Assembly (NCBI GenBank): GCA_002798275.1
Contig: NWQR01000002.1
Location: 496,001 to 560,000 of the forward strand
From: Lysobacteraceae bacterium NML08-0793
GTDB taxonomy: Bacteria > Pseudomonadota > Gammaproteobacteria > Xanthomonadales > Xanthomonadaceae
Reading direction: 5' to 3'
DNA length: 64,000 nucleotides
Shown here: positions 54,752-64,000 of the stretch, piece after piece
Position numbering within the stretch: the first letter of the stretch is position 1
How the letters are laid out: each line of letters begins with the position of its first letter
Position numbers and translations under genes: made by a program
The notes under the pieces: model-generated
The model's input: only the letters and a program-made list of their open reading frames with translations
Databases searched by the model: none
Told to the model about the DNA's origin: nothing

Positions 54752-55581
54752 TGCCCCATTCAAAATGCAAAATCGCAGCGCTGGGCATTGCCTTGCTGAT
54801 GTCGCTGCCTCTGCCGGCACTGGCCGGACGTGGCTGTGAAAAACGAGAAATCACGCCAGAAAACCTGGCCGCCGCTGCACAAACCGCCCTCACCGTGGCC
54901 GATGCGCTGGAAGCACATAATGCGCCGGTCGCGCTGGTGGCGCGCGTAGGTACCGACCTTTCCCGCTACGGCATGACTTACAGCCATGCTGGGTTTGCCG
55001 TGCGCGACCACAACAATGGCCGCTGGACGGTCGTGCATCTGCTCAACCGTTGCGGCACGGACAAGGCCAGCGTGTATGCCCAAGGTCTGGTGAACTTCTT
55101 TGCCGATGATCTCATCAATCAGGATGCACGCATCGTTTGGCTGCCGGAAGCGGAGGCCGAACGCCTTGCCGATTATTTACGTCAATTACCACGCAACAGC
55201 CTGCTCAATCCAAACTACAACCTGATTTCCCGCCCCGGAAGTGAGCGCACCCAAAACTCCACCGCCTGGGTGCTGGAGACACTGGCGGTAGCGCAACTCC
55301 CCGGCGACCAGCCAATTACGCGACAACGCACTTTTGCCGAAGTCAGCCAACACGGCTTCACTCCGGACACTATCCGCATTGCCTATGGCAAGCGCGTCCT
55401 GGGTGGTCTGTTCAGCGCCAATACCGATTTCACCGACCATCCGGTTTCCACTCGGCTGCAAGGCCAGTATCCGGTCGTTACCGTGCGCTCGATTTTCCGC
55501 TACATGCAAGCCAACGGCCTGGCTGCCGAGCAGATGGAATGGCGCAATGGCCAGCTACAAAAAACGCCGGGCGCTGGCTGA
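54751..55581 (+). CDS. DUF2145 exported protein
   Basis: 276 residues with a signal peptide (about 1-26, ALA-GR) and the DUF2145 plan: CEKREITPENLAAAAQTALTVADAL, LVARVGTDLSRYGMTYSHAGFAVRDH, WTVVHLLNRCGTDKASVYAQGLVNFF and SRPGSERTQNSTAWVLETLA. The His/Asp/Cys pattern (YSHAGF, HLLNRCG, NSTAWV) resembles NlpC/P60-like hydrolases, so a periplasmic peptidase-type role is possible; not proven. Coupled to the small exported protein gene upstream; divergent XRE regulator. Confidence 0.85.
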   Translation: MPHSKCKIAALGIALLMSLPLPALAGRGCEKREITPENLAAAAQTALTVADALEAHNAPVALVARVGTDLSRYGMTYSHAGFAVRDHNNGRWTVVHLLNRCGTDKASVYAQGLVNFFADDLINQDARIVWLPEAEAERLADYLRQLPRNSLLNPNYNLISRPGSERTQNSTAWVLETLAVAQLPGDQPITRQRTFAEVSQHGFTPDTIRIAYGKRVLGGLFSANTDFTDHPVSTRLQGQYPVVTVRSIFRYMQANGLAAEQMEWRNGQLQKTPGAG

Positions 55582-55630
55582 TTCCAGTCCCCGGCAATCC
55601 GGCAATCCGGCAAACTGTCGCACAAAACAA

Positions 55631-55654
55631 GAACCCCGGCACTGGCCGGGGTTC
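55631..55654. terminator. Bidirectional terminator at the end of the ribosomal operon
   Basis: GAACCCCGGC-ACTG-GCCGGGGTTC, followed on the minus strand by TTGTTTTG, 23 nt past rplQ; also ends the DUF2145 gene. Confidence 0.85.
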
Positions 55655-55676
55655 TTCATTGAAACTTGTCAGAGCA

Positions 55677-56054
55677 TTACTCTGCGCTCGGTGCACCCGG
55701 GCGATCCACCAGCTCGACATAGGCCATCGGCGCATTGTCGCCAGCGCGGAAACCGCACTTCAGGATGCGCAGATAACCACCCGGGCGCGTGGTGTAGCGC
55801 GGGCCGATGACGGTGAACAAAGTGCCGACGGCTTCCTTGTCACGCAGGCGTGCAAAGGCCAGACGGCGGTTGGCCACCGAGTCCACCTTGGCGAGCGTGA
55901 TCAGCGGCTCGACAACACGACGCAGTTCCTTGGCTTTGGGTAGGGTGGTCTTGATCAGTTCGTGCTTGATGAGCGAAGCGGCCATGTTCTTGAACATCGC
56001 TTCACGGTGAGCACTGGTACGGCTGAACTTGCGGCCGGCATTCTTGTGACGCAT
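55677..56054 (-). CDS. rplQ: 50S ribosomal protein L17
   Basis: 125 residues starting [25 protein letters not shown], typical L17; later [14 protein letters not shown] and [14 protein letters not shown]-like end ([14 protein letters not shown]). Last gene of the alpha operon. 160 nt with two hairpins separate it from rpoA. Confidence 0.98.
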   Translation of the reverse strand: MRHKNAGRKFSRTSAHREAMFKNMAASLIKHELIKTTLPKAKELRRVVEPLITLAKVDSVANRRLAFARLRDKEAVGTLFTVIGPRYTTRPGGYLRILKCGFRAGDNAPMAYVELVDRPGAPSAE

Positions 56055-56182
56055 GGGAAAAATCCTCGAGTTGAAAGATTGATACGTTGAACTTCGCTGT
56101 CGTCATCCCGACGTTAAAACATGGACTGCGGATGGTCCGGCGGTCTTTCCGTAAACCGCATCGGGGGCTGCCCCGAAAAACC

Positions 56183-56206
56183 TGCCCGCCTGCAATCAGG
56201 CGGGCA
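56183..56206 (-). terminator. Terminator-like hairpin between rpoA and rplQ
   Basis: TGCCCGCCTG-CAAT-CAGGCGGGCA, with TTTTT three bases after it in the transcript direction, right after the rpoA stop. A smaller hairpin TCGGGG-GCTG-CCCCGA (56161-56176) follows. Confidence 0.6.
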
Positions 56207-56214
56207 AAGGTAAA

Positions 56215-57213
56215 TCAACCCAGCATACCGTGCTGGGCAGCACCGGCCGGCGGCCAGTTTTCCAGCTTCATGCCAAGCGAAAGACCACGCTGAGCCAGCA
56301 CTTCCTTGATTTCGGTCAAGGACTTTTTGCCGAGGTTCGGGGTCTTGAGCAATTCCACTTCGGTGCGCTGAATCAAGTCACCGATGTAGTAGATGCTTTC
56401 TGCCTTCAGGCAGTTGGCCGAGCGCACCGTCAGCTCCAGATCGTCGATCGGACGCAGCAGTGCCGGGTCAACGCCGGTGCTGGCCTGCTTGGTAGCACCG
56501 CGCTCACGCTGGGTGAAGTCGCCAAATACCGAAAGCTGGTCGGTCAGGATGTCGGCAGCGGTACGCACGGCTTCTTCGGCGTCAATCGTGCCGTTGGTTT
56601 CGATATCGAGTACCAGTTTGTCCAAATTGGTGCGCTGCTCAACACGCGCCGCTTCCACCGCATACGCGACACGGCGCACCGGCGAGAAGCTGGCATCGAG
56701 CACCAGACGACCAATCGCACGGGATTCTTCATCCGGACGACGGCGGCTGGCGGCCGGCTGGTAGCCAAAACCACGCTCAACCTTCAGCTGCATGCTGATG
56801 GAAACATCCTTGGTCAAGTTGCAAATGACATGGTCGGGGTTCAGCACTTCCACAGTGTGGTCAAGCTGGATGTCGGCAGCAGTCACCACGCCCGGGCCAC
56901 TCTTGCTGAGGGTCAGGGTGGTGCTGTCACCGCTTGCCATGCGAATGGCAACGTCCTTGAGGTTCAGCAGGACTTCGAGCACGTCCTCCTGAAGCCCCTC
57001 GATGGTGCTGTATTCGTGCAATACGCCGTCGATCGAAACCTCGGTGATGGCACAACCGGGAATCGAGGACAACAGCACACGACGCAGCGCATTGCCGAGG
57101 GTGTGGCCGTATCCGCGCTCCAACGGCTCGATAACGACCTTGGCGCGATTGCCGGTGGTGCGTTCGATTTGGGGCGCGCGCGGACGCAGCACTTGATGGG
57201 CAGTAGCCGTCAT
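56215..57213 (-). CDS. rpoA: RNA polymerase alpha subunit
   Basis: 332 residues, the usual xanthomonad length. N-terminal assembly domain (about 1-235: [53 protein letters not shown]), linker, and the C-terminal domain binding UP elements and regulators ([37 protein letters not shown]). The ATG at 57213 has AGGAG 9 nt upstream; the earlier ATG at 57222 overlaps that site. A perfect hairpin lies just before the ribosome binding site. Confidence 0.98.
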   Translation of the reverse strand: MTATAHQVLRPRAPQIERTTGNRAKVVIEPLERGYGHTLGNALRRVLLSSIPGCAITEVSIDGVLHEYSTIEGLQEDVLEVLLNLKDVAIRMASGDSTTLTLSKSGPGVVTAADIQLDHTVEVLNPDHVICNLTKDVSISMQLKVERGFGYQPAASRRRPDEESRAIGRLVLDASFSPVRRVAYAVEAARVEQRTNLDKLVLDIETNGTIDAEEAVRTAADILTDQLSVFGDFTQRERGATKQASTGVDPALLRPIDDLELTVRSANCLKAESIYYIGDLIQRTEVELLKTPNLGKKSLTEIKEVLAQRGLSLGMKLENWPPAGAAQHGMLG

Positions 57214-57228
57214 GTAGGGCATCTCCTA

Positions 57229-57256
57229 ACGAATCCCCGACGAGTCGGGGATTCGT
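57229..57256 (-). promoter_or_regulatory. Hairpin in the rpsD-rpoA spacer
   Basis: Perfect 12-bp stem ACGAATCCCCGA/TCGGGGATTCGT with a 4-nt loop, ending just before the AGGAG of rpoA; it could shape translation or processing. Confidence 0.55.
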
Positions 57257-57267
57257 GGTTGAGGGGA

Positions 57268-57897
57268 TTACTTCGAGTACAGTTCGATGATCAGTGCTTC
57301 GTTGATGTCAGCAGGCAGATCAGCGCGATCCGGCACAGCCTTGAACACGCCAGCAAACTTCTTGGCATCCACTTCCACCCAAGAAGGCGAAAGATCCATT
57401 TGCTGGGCAACGGTCAGGGCTTCCTGGACGCGCAGCTGCTTCTGAGCACGCTCGGACAGGCTGATTTCATCACCTGCCTTGACAGCATAGGACGGCAGGT
57501 TGACGTACTTGCCATTCACCAGCACGCCACGGTGCGACACCAACTGACGCGCCGAAGCACGCGTTACGGCAAAGCCCATGCGGTAAACGACGTTGTCAAG
57601 ACGGGTTTCCAGAAGCTGCAACAGGTTTTCACCGGTATTGCCCTTCTTGTTGGAAGCCTTCTTGTAGTAATTGCGGAACTGACGCTCCAACAGGCCGTAG
57701 ATACGCTTGACCTTCTGCTTTTCACGTAGCTGGGTAGCGTAGTCGGACATTTTGCCTTTGCGGGCATTCGGGCCATGTTGGCCGGGCTTTTGCTCCAGTT
57801 TGCACTTGGAGTCCAGCGCACGCGCCGGCGATTTCAGCGACAAGTCGGCGCCTTCGCGGCGGGCGAGCTTGCAGGTAGGACCAATATAACGAGCCAT
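57268..57897 (-). CDS. rpsD: 30S ribosomal protein S4
   Basis: 209 residues: [22 protein letters not shown] at the start, the S4 RNA-binding fold later ([38 protein letters not shown]). In the alpha operon S4 represses its own messages by binding the leader in E. coli. Lies between rpsK and rpoA. Confidence 0.98.
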   Translation of the reverse strand: MARYIGPTCKLARREGADLSLKSPARALDSKCKLEQKPGQHGPNARKGKMSDYATQLREKQKVKRIYGLLERQFRNYYKKASNKKGNTGENLLQLLETRLDNVVYRMGFAVTRASARQLVSHRGVLVNGKYVNLPSYAVKAGDEISLSERAQKQLRVQEALTVAQQMDLSPSWVEVDAKKFAGVFKAVPDRADLPADINEALIIELYSK

Positions 57898-57912
57898 TGT
57901 CTTTCAGCTCCT

Positions 57913-58305
57913 TTAGACGCGACGCTTCTTCGGCGGACGGCACCCGTTGTGCGGGATCGGCGTCACGTCGATGATGTTGAGGATTTTGTAGCCGACGTTG
58001 TTCAAGGAACGCACGGCCGACTCACGACCCGGACCCGGGCCCTTGATACGCACTTCCAGCGACTTCACGCCGTAGTCCAGTGCAGCCTTGCCGGCCTTTT
58101 CGGCAGCGACCTGGGCGGCAAACGGGGTGGACTTGCGCGAGCCACGGAAACCGGAACCACCCGAGGTGGCCCAAGACAGTGCATTGCCCTGACGGTCGGT
58201 GATGGTCACGATGGTGTTGTTGAACGAAGCATGGACGTGCGCGATGCCGTCGGTGACGACGCGCTTGACCTTCTTCTTGGTCTTGGTAGCAGTAGGCTTG
58301 GCCAT
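57913..58305 (-). CDS. rpsK: 30S ribosomal protein S11
   Basis: 130 residues: [45 protein letters not shown] and the C-terminal [15 protein letters not shown]. Platform protein of the 30S subunit. Starts 9 nt after rpsM. Confidence 0.98.
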   Translation of the reverse strand: MAKPTATKTKKKVKRVVTDGIAHVHASFNNTIVTITDRQGNALSWATSGGSGFRGSRKSTPFAAQVAAEKAGKAALDYGVKSLEVRIKGPGPGRESAVRSLNNVGYKILNIIDVTPIPHNGCRPPKKRRV

Positions 58306-58314
58306 GTCGATTCC

Positions 58315-58671
58315 TTACTTCTTGATCGCCTTGCGCGGCCCCTTACGGGTACGGGCATTGGTCTTGGTACGCTGGCCGCGCAGCGGCAGGCCACGACGGT
58401 GACGCAGGCCGCGATAGCAGCCCAAGTCCATCAGACGCTTGATGGACATGCCGACTTCACGGCGCAGATCGCCTTCGACAACGTACTTGCCGATTTCGGC
58501 GCGCAAACGCTCGACTTCGGCTTCGGACAGGTCACGGACTTTGGTGCTGACCGATACGCCAGCATCTTCACAGACCTTTTTGGAACGGGTACGGCCAATG
58601 CCGTAAATACTTTGCAGCCCCACCCAGATATGTTTCTGGGCAGGCAGGTTGACACCTGCAATTCGCGCCAT
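58315..58671 (-). CDS. rpsM: 30S ribosomal protein S13
   Basis: 118 residues starting [20 protein letters not shown], with [17 protein letters not shown] and [25 protein letters not shown]. The frame upstream to 58842 is not conserved. First gene of the alpha operon here; 350 nt separate it from secY. Confidence 0.98.
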   Translation of the reverse strand: MARIAGVNLPAQKHIWVGLQSIYGIGRTRSKKVCEDAGVSVSTKVRDLSEAEVERLRAEIGKYVVEGDLRREVGMSIKRLMDLGCYRGLRHRRGLPLRGQRTKTNARTRKGPRKAIKK

Positions 58672-59021
58672 GACGCGGTCTCCAATCGGTTGATTTTGGC
58701 CAAATGACAACAAGTGGCCGGGGAAACGGAAAATGATAACAAATATCCCGGATTCAAGAAAAGCCGTAAACCACACAGCTTCGGCATGGGGAGTGTGCCC
58801 ATGCTCCGGCGAACGAATCTCTGCGAGGTGCAAGCACCACACCCACTACTCTGGCAGGTGCATGACAGAAACCCACCCGTGCGCGGGATGCCGCCCGGGT
58901 CGCCCATCAAACCGATACGTGAGCGGCATCGGCGCGAATAGGGTGCCGAAGGATAACAGACTTCGGCGCTGATTTGCGGCTGCCGGAACTTCCGGCAGCC
59001 TGATTTTGCCTAGCAGACGAA
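58672..59021. other. 350-nt gap between secY and rpsM, no rpmJ
   Basis: In many bacteria rpmJ (L36) lies here; no 37-42 codon frame with L36 motifs is found on either strand. The gap has a 10-bp hairpin GGCTGCCGGA/TCCGGCAGCC (58978-59000) next to the secY stop and a stem GCCGAAG/CTTCGGC (58945-58967). It may carry an extra promoter for the alpha operon, but I see no clear one. Confidence 0.6.
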
Positions 59022-60365
59022 TCAACGCCCGCGTGTGCCACCCCGAAGATTGGCTTTCTTCAGCAGGCTTTCGTACTGGTGCGACATCAAATGCGCTTGC
59101 AGCTGCGCAATGAAATCCATCACCACCACAACCACGATGAGCAGCGAAGTCCCACCGAAATAGAACTGCGTGGACAGCGAGTTGCGCATGAACTCCGGCA
59201 ACAGACACACAATGACCAGATAAATCGAGCCTGCGAGGGTCAAGCGGGTCAATACCCCGTCGATATAATCGCCGGTGGCCTTGCCCGGACGGATGCCCGG
59301 AATCAGTGCACCCGACTTCTTCAGGTTATCGGCGGTTTCCTGCGAGTTGAACACCAGCGCGGTGTAGAAGAACGCAAAGCCGATAATCATCACCGTCAGC
59401 AGTATCATGTATAGCGGCTGCCCCGGGGTCAACGCCGCCGCGATTCGCTGCATGATACCTGCACCGCCATCATTGCCGAACCACTGCGCTGCGGTGGCCG
59501 GGAACATGATGATGGAGCTGGCAAAAATCGGTGGAATCACCCCTGCCATGTTCAACTTCAGCGGCAGGAACGAGGACTGGTTCTGATAGCCACCACGCCC
59601 CCCTTGACGACGGGCGTAATTGACCGTGATGCGGCGCTGGCCGCGCTCGACAAATACCACAAACCAAGTAAAGCCAAGTACCAGCGCAGCCACCAACATG
59701 CCAGTGGGCACACTCATATCGCCGTTTTTGATCTGCTCGAAGGTCTGCACGACCGCACCCGGCAGCCCGGCAACAATACCGGCAAAGATGATCAGCGATA
59801 CGCCGTTGCCAATGCCACGCTCGGTAATTTGCTCACCCAGCCACATCAGAAACATGCTGCCGGCAGTCAAGGCCACCACTGCGGTAAAAACGAAAGCCCA
59901 TCCCTGATGGGTCACTACCGCAGTACCATCCGGGGCGGTCTGCCCCTGCAAGGCGGTAGCAATACCGATGGCCTGAAAAATCGCCAAAGGAATGGCGCCC
60001 ATGCGGGACCATTGGGTAATTTTGCGGCGCCCGGACTCCCCTTCCTTCTGAATCGCCTTCAGGGACGGGAAGATCTGCACGCACAACTGCATGATGATCG
60101 ACGCGGTGATGAAGGGCATCACATTCAGTGCCAGGAGCGACAACCGCTCCAAGGCACCGCCCGAGAACATGTTCATCATGTTCACGATGCCTTCCTGCTG
60201 CGCCATGAAAGCCGTCATCGCCTCGGGGTTCACACCCGGCACCGGAATATGACAACCGATTCGATAAACGATCAACGCACCGAGCACAAACAGCAAACGC
60301 TGGCGAAGTTCGGTGAACTTGCCAGCGCCTGCCATGCCGGCCAACGCACTCGCGCTGCGCGACAT
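59022..60365 (-). CDS. secY: Preprotein translocase subunit SecY
   Basis: 447 residues with ten membrane helices and the SecY landmarks [25 protein letters not shown] (plug/pore region), [30 protein letters not shown] and [23 protein letters not shown]. Forms the Sec channel in the inner membrane. The ATG at 60365 is 7 nt past rplO; the upstream frame lies inside rplO. Confidence 0.97.
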   Translation of the reverse strand: MSRSASALAGMAGAGKFTELRQRLLFVLGALIVYRIGCHIPVPGVNPEAMTAFMAQQEGIVNMMNMFSGGALERLSLLALNVMPFITASIIMQLCVQIFPSLKAIQKEGESGRRKITQWSRMGAIPLAIFQAIGIATALQGQTAPDGTAVVTHQGWAFVFTAVVALTAGSMFLMWLGEQITERGIGNGVSLIIFAGIVAGLPGAVVQTFEQIKNGDMSVPTGMLVAALVLGFTWFVVFVERGQRRITVNYARRQGGRGGYQNQSSFLPLKLNMAGVIPPIFASSIIMFPATAAQWFGNDGGAGIMQRIAAALTPGQPLYMILLTVMIIGFAFFYTALVFNSQETADNLKKSGALIPGIRPGKATGDYIDGVLTRLTLAGSIYLVIVCLLPEFMRNSLSTQFYFGGTSLLIVVVVVMDFIAQLQAHLMSHQYESLLKKANLRGGTRGR

Positions 60366-60372
60366 CGCGGGA

Positions 60373-60810
60373 TTACTCCTCGACCTTGCCGCCAGCGGCT
60401 TCGATCGCCGCCTTGGCACCGGCGGTGGCCACCACACCCTTCAGCACGAAGGCCTTGGTGACTTCACCCTTCTTAACCACTTTCACCTTCTTGATGCCAG
60501 CCGAAATCAGCTTGGCGGCACGCAGCGTGGCGAAATCGACTTCACCGGCTTCGAGCTTGTCCAGCTGATACAGCAGCACTTCGGCAACGTCCTTGGCCAT
60601 GCGCGAACGGAAGCCGATCTTCGGCAAACGCATATACATCGGCATCTGGCCGCCTTCAAAGCCGGCCTTGATCTTGCCTTTGCCCGAACGAGCAAACGAA
60701 CCTTTGTGGCCACGGCCAGCGGTCTTGCCAAGGCCGGAGCCGATGCCGCGACCCACGCGCACACGTTCGGTGCGAGCGCCCGGTGCGGGCTTCAACGTAT
60801 TGAGTTTCAT
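60373..60810 (-). CDS. rplO: 50S ribosomal protein L15
   Basis: 145 residues starting [20 protein letters not shown], with [20 protein letters not shown] and the C-terminal helix of L15. Between rpmD and secY in the usual order. Confidence 0.98.
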   Translation of the reverse strand: MKLNTLKPAPGARTERVRVGRGIGSGLGKTAGRGHKGSFARSGKGKIKAGFEGGQMPMYMRLPKIGFRSRMAKDVAEVLLYQLDKLEAGEVDFATLRAAKLISAGIKKVKVVKKGEVTKAFVLKGVVATAGAKAAIEAAGGKVEE

Positions 60811-60813
60811 GAA

Positions 60814-61005
60814 TTATTCCTCCACGCGCACCAAGTAGTGAACCTTGTTAATAAGGCCACGCACCTGTGGACTGTCTTTGAGTTCACGCACGTCATTGAG
60901 CTTGTTCAGACCCAGCGCACGCACCGAAAGACGATGCTTGGCCTGCGAACCACGCAGACCCTTGACCAAACGCACCTTCACGGTGCCAGTATTCTTATTG
61001 GACAT
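60814..61005 (-). CDS. rpmD: 50S ribosomal protein L30
   Basis: 63 residues: [31 protein letters not shown] and [11 protein letters not shown]. Its start overlaps the rpsE 3' end by 11 nt; rplO begins 3 nt after its stop. Confidence 0.97.
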   Translation of the reverse strand: MSNKNTGTVKVRLVKGLRGSQAKHRLSVRALGLNKLNDVRELKDSPQVRGLINKVHYLVRVEE

Positions 61006-61540
61006 GGAGGATCTCCTCGACCTTCTTGCCGCGCTTGGCGGCGATGTTGGCAGGCGAGTGCATCGCGGTCAGGCCCTTCAGCGTGGCGCGCACCAGATTG
61101 ATCGGGTTACGCGAGCCGGTGGCCTTGGCCAGCACATTCTTGACGCCAACCGCTTCCAGAACGGCGCGCATTGCACCACCGGCAATCACGCCGGTACCTT
61201 CGGAAGCCGGCTGCATGTAAACACGCGCCGCACCGTGGCCGGACTTCACCGAGTGCCACAGGGTGCCATTGTTGAGATCCACCGTCTTGAGGCTTTTGCG
61301 AGCCTGTTCCATCGACTTCTGGATGGCGACCGGCACTTCACGCGCCTTGCCATAACCAAAGCCCACCTTGCCATTGCCATCACCGACCACGGTCAGTGCG
61401 GTGAAGGTGAACTGACGACCACCTTTGACGGTCTTGCTGACGCGATTGACCGCGACCAGCTTTTCAATCATGCCGTCATCGATTTCTTCACGCGGAGCGC
61501 GATCACGATCACGGCCACGCGATTGACGTTCTTCTGCCAT
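60995..61540 (-). CDS. rpsE: 30S ribosomal protein S5
   Basis: 181 residues with the S5 core: [50 protein letters not shown], then [27 protein letters not shown]. It acts in decoding accuracy. 105 nt separate it from rplR, including a hairpin (61608-61633). Confidence 0.98.
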   Translation of the reverse strand: MAEERQSRGRDRDRAPREEIDDGMIEKLVAVNRVSKTVKGGRQFTFTALTVVGDGNGKVGFGYGKAREVPVAIQKSMEQARKSLKTVDLNNGTLWHSVKSGHGAARVYMQPASEGTGVIAGGAMRAVLEAVGVKNVLAKATGSRNPINLVRATLKGLTAMHSPANIAAKRGKKVEEILHVQ

Positions 61541-61607
61541 TACGGATTCCTTATGGGTTGCTTGCGGCCTTGCCGCTTATCGTTGTTGGGTCACACAAAA
61601 CCAGCAA

Positions 61608-61633
61608 GGGTGACCGCCAGCTGGCAGCCACCC
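61608..61633 (-). promoter_or_regulatory. Hairpin between rplR and rpsE
   Basis: In the transcript strand GGGTGGCTGCC-AGCT-GGCGGTCACCC folds to 11 pairs with two G-U wobbles, followed later by a TTTTG stretch. The wobbles pair only in the minus-strand RNA, which supports function on that strand. Confidence 0.4.
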
Positions 61634-61645
61634 GAGTGGAATTTT

Positions 61646-61999
61646 TCAGAACTGCAAACCAGCTTCACGCGCCGCATCGGCCAATGCCTTGATGCGACCG
61701 TGATAACGGTAGCCGGAGCGGTCAAAGGCACAGGACTCGATGCCGGCAGCCTTGGCGCGCTCGCCAATCAGGCGACCCACCTTGGCGGCGGCTTCGATGT
61801 TCTTGCCATTCTTCAGGCCTTCCATCACATCGGACTGTGTGGTGGAAGCCGAGGCCAACACCTTGGAGCCATCAGCAGTGAACAGCTGGGCATACAGATG
61901 CTGACCGGTACGCAGCACCGACAAGCGCGGTACGCCGAGCTTGCGGATATGGGCGCGGGTGCTCTTGGCACGACGCAAACGGGCGGATTTTTTGTCCAT
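61646..61999 (-). CDS. rplR: 50S ribosomal protein L18
   Basis: 117 residues: [29 protein letters not shown] and [47 protein letters not shown]. Binds 5S rRNA. Confidence 0.98.
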   Translation of the reverse strand: MDKKSARLRRAKSTRAHIRKLGVPRLSVLRTGQHLYAQLFTADGSKVLASASTTQSDVMEGLKNGKNIEAAAKVGRLIGERAKAAGIESCAFDRSGYRYHGRIKALADAAREAGLQF

Positions 62000-62070
62000 T
62001 TCTATTCTCTCTTGGAAGCTGAAAACATGGGATGCCGGGGTGAAGCGTCAACACTTCACCCACGAGCGCC

Positions 62071-62598
62071 TTAGGCTTTCTTGGCTTCCTTGCGGATGAT
62101 GACTTCGTCGGAATACTTCACACCCTTGCCCTTGTAAGGCTCCGGCGGACGATAGGCGCGGATCTTGGCAGCCACCTGACCCACCAACTGCTTGTCGGCA
62201 CCGGCCACGACGATTTCAGTCTGGCTCGGGGTGGTGATGGTGATGCCTTCAGGCGTATTGAACAGCACCGGGTGCGAGAAGCCCAGCGCCAAGTTCAGAT
62301 CCTTGCCCTGCATCGAGGCACGATAACCCACGCCGACCAGTTCCAGCTTGCGCTCGAAACCTTCGGATACGCCCTTGACCATATTGGCCAGGATGGCGCG
62401 CAGGGTGCCGGTCATCGCCACGCGATCGGGGCTGGCGGCATTCAGCAGGATTTCGTTGTTTTCGACCTTCATTTCCACGCCCTGCGGCTGGGCAATGAAC
62501 AGATTGCCCTTGCCACCCTTGACGCTGATCTGGCCGTTTTCGTTCTTGATTTCCACGCCCTTGGGCAGGGCAATCGGCTTCTTGGCTACGCGAGACAT
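62071..62598 (-). CDS. rplF: 50S ribosomal protein L6
   Basis: 175 residues starting [22 protein letters not shown], with [23 protein letters not shown] and [26 protein letters not shown] near the end. Standard spc-operon position. Confidence 0.98.
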   Translation of the reverse strand: MSRVAKKPIALPKGVEIKNENGQISVKGGKGNLFIAQPQGVEMKVENNEILLNAASPDRVAMTGTLRAILANMVKGVSEGFERKLELVGVGYRASMQGKDLNLALGFSHPVLFNTPEGITITTPSQTEIVVAGADKQLVGQVAAKIRAYRPPEPYKGKGVKYSDEVIIRKEAKKA

Positions 62599-62610
62599 GG
62601 GATTCTCCTA

Positions 62611-63009
62611 TTAGGCCACGAAGCACAGGACTTCACCGCCGACGCCAGCCTGACGTGCAGCGGCATCGGTCATGATGCCCTTGGAGGTGGAAACGATGGC
62701 AATACCCAGACCGCCCAGCACCTTCGGCAAATCATTTTTGCCGCGATACTGACGCAGACCCGAACGCGAAACGCGCTTCAGGGTTTCGATGACAGGCTTG
62801 CCCTGGAAGTATTTGAGTTCGACCTCAAGCTCGGCCTTGCCGCCACCTAGGTCTTCAACGCGCAGGTCGGCGATATAGCCTTCGGCCTTGAGGACGTTGG
62901 CGATAGCGACCTTGGTCTTGGAGGACGGCATCTTCACCGTCGGCTTGCCCACAGCGGCGGCATTCTTGATGCGCACCAGCATGTCGGCGATGGGATCAGT
63001 CATGCTCAT
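62611..63009 (-). CDS. rpsH: 30S ribosomal protein S8
   Basis: 132 residues: [58 protein letters not shown]8 is the translational repressor of the spc operon in E. coli. AAGGA lies 7 nt before the ATG at 63009; an ATG two codons later is also possible. Confidence 0.98.
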   Translation of the reverse strand: MSMTDPIADMLVRIKNAAAVGKPTVKMPSSKTKVAIANVLKAEGYIADLRVEDLGGGKAELEVELKYFQGKPVIETLKRVSRSGLRQYRGKNDLPKVLGGLGIAIVSTSKGIMTDAAARQAGVGGEVLCFVA

Positions 63010-63154
63010 GAATTATTCCTTGAGTCAGCACCGATATCCGCTTTCGCAGAAATCTTGTGAGTAAATGAATCCGACTGACTCACGCCAGCCGGGGCTTGCA
63101 ACTTGCAAGCCGCGCATTGTGCCCCAAATTACTTCAGGGCGCAAGCTTGCACGA

Positions 63155-63184
63155 CAATGGGCAGGCATTGCGGCCTGCCCATTG
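63155..63184 (-). promoter_or_regulatory. Hairpin between rpsN and rpsH
   Basis: Perfect 11-bp stem CAATGGGCAGG/CCTGCCCATTG with an 8-nt loop, 12 nt past rpsN; no U tract. A second stem GGCTTGCAA/TTGCAAGCC lies at 63093-63111. The 187-nt gap between these genes is long for this operon. Confidence 0.55.
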
Positions 63185-63196
63185 TAGATGCAGTCG

Positions 63197-63502
63197 TTAC
63201 CAGGACGCCTTGCGCAGACCCGGCACGTCGCCACGCATGGTGGCTTCGCGCAGCTTGTTGCGGCCGAGGCCGAACTTGCTGTAAACGCCCTTCGGACGAC
63301 CCGTCAAGGCACAACGGGTGGTCTGGCGGGAAGGCGAAGAGTCACGCGGCAGTTTCTGCAACTTGACCGAGGCTTCCATCTTTTCTTCGTAGGAAGCGGT
63401 CTGGCTCTTCAGGATCTTCTTCAGCGCCTCACGCTTTTCGCCGTGTTGCTTGACGAGCTTGGTGCGCTTGAGATCACGGTTGATCATGCTGGTCTTGGCC
63501 AT
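63197..63502 (-). CDS. rpsN: 30S ribosomal protein S14 (zinc-free form)
   Basis: 101 residues: [27 protein letters not shown] and [39 protein letters not shown]. The CxxC zinc motifs of the short S14 form are absent, as in the 101-residue C-minus type. Confidence 0.98.
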   Translation of the reverse strand: MAKTSMINRDLKRTKLVKQHGEKREALKKILKSQTASYEEKMEASVKLQKLPRDSSPSRQTTRCALTGRPKGVYSKFGLGRNKLREATMRGDVPGLRKASW

Positions 63503-63517
63503 GCGTATCTCTCTTGA

Positions 63518-64000
63518 TCAGCGGAACGGGAAGCGGAAGGCTTCGAGCAACGCCTTGGCTTCTTCGTTGGTCTTGGCGGTGGTGGTGATGGCGATATCCA
63601 TGCCGCGGGTCGCATCGATCTGGTCGAAGTCGATTTCCGGGAAGATGATCTGTTCCTTCACGCCCATGTTGAAGTTGCCGCGACCGTCAAAGGACTTGCC
63701 CGAAACACCACGGAAGTCGCGCACGCGCGGCAGCGAGATGTTGATCAGACGATCAAGAAACTCGTACATATGCGCACGACGCAGGGTGACTTTGCAGCCA
63801 ATCGGCCAGCCGTCACGGATCTTGAACGAAGCCACGGAAATGCGCGACTTGGTGACCACGGGCTTTTGACCCGAAATCTTGGCCATATCGGCCACGGCAT
63901 TTTCCAGCACTTTCTTGTTGGTCGCCGCTTCACCCACACCCATGTTCAGGGTGATTTTGGTGATCTTCGGCACTTCCATCGGATTGGTGTAGCCAAAACG
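63518..64000 (-). CDS. rplE: 50S ribosomal protein L5 (5' end beyond the window)
   Basis: The frame stays open to the window edge and the missing N-terminus of about 18 residues lies outside. Visible: [73 protein letters not shown] and the C-terminal FRFPFR. Binds 5S rRNA and contacts tRNA. Confidence 0.97.
   Translation of the reverse strand, partial: RFGYTNPMEVPKITKITLNMGVGEAATNKKVLENAVADMAKISGQKPVVTKSRISVASFKIRDGWPIGCKVTLRRAHMYEFLDRLINISLPRVRDFRGVSGKSFDGRGNFNMGVKEQIIFPEIDFDQIDATRGMDIAITTTAKTNEEAKALLEAFRFPFR

Overview
The window looks like chromosomal DNA of a gammaproteobacterium with moderately high GC, most likely from the Xanthomonadales (Lysobacteraceae). The reasons are the protein styles: the RpoA start resembles xanthomonad RpoA as I remember it, and YajQ, DUF1415, the acnD/prpF type methylcitrate genes and a class II DAHP synthase fit that group. 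No rRNA, tRNA, CRISPR array, insertion sequence or prophage was recognised. The taxonomic call is an inference from remembered family resemblance, not from a search.

Layout. (1) 1-8.3 kb, housekeeping: a partial MscS-type channel, the pyruvate dehydrogenase E2 gene aceF, a small membrane protein with an EamA exporter, yajQ-DUF1415, the lipoate operon ybeD-lipB-lipA, and a CsgG-like secreted protein. (2) 8.4-23.6 kb, the methylcitrate (propionate) locus prpF/acnD/prpC/prpB on the minus strand, broken up by other genes. Three small genes sit between acnD and prpF. A plus-strand Wadjet-type plasmid-defence operon (jetA, jetB, jetC, jetD) followed by a VapBC-type toxin-antitoxin pair sits between acnD and prpC. 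This is the main accessory region of the window. (3) 23.6-28.4 kb: rluA, a lipoprotein, a DUF6896-like protein, and an overlapping operon ygiB-ygiC-leucine-rich-repeat protein-NTF2-fold (immunity-like) protein. (4) 28.4-32.1 kb: a class A beta-lactamase, malate dehydrogenase, a membrane-anchored glutaredoxin-like protein and an aspartate-type aminotransferase. (5) 32.3-38.3 kb, iron uptake: two TonB-dependent receptors, each with a Fur-box-like site upstream, flanking an FMN reductase and a methyltransferase. (6) 38.4-47.4 kb: peptidyl-prolyl isomerase, macro-domain protein, typA/bipA with an unusual hairpin leader, a duplicated lysozyme-inhibitor-like protein, class II DAHP synthase overlapping dsbB, an OmpA-type porin and a SleB-like hydrolase. 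(7) 47.5-55.6 kb: a lipoprotein, a DmdC-like acyl-CoA dehydrogenase, an unknown protein behind a C12 tract, dxs, and an XRE regulator divergent from a DUF2145 pair. (8) 55.7-64 kb: the minus-strand spc/alpha ribosomal protein run from rplE (cut by the right edge) to rplQ, including secY and rpoA. rpmJ is missing from its usual place, and hairpins lie in the larger gaps.

The strongest biological story is the defence module. jetABCD has the complete gene set, order and start/stop overlaps of a Wadjet/MksBEFG system and has split an otherwise conserved catabolic operon. A second candidate worth following is the coupled ygiBC-LRR-NTF2 operon, whose last two genes do not belong to the usual ygiBC pair as I know it.
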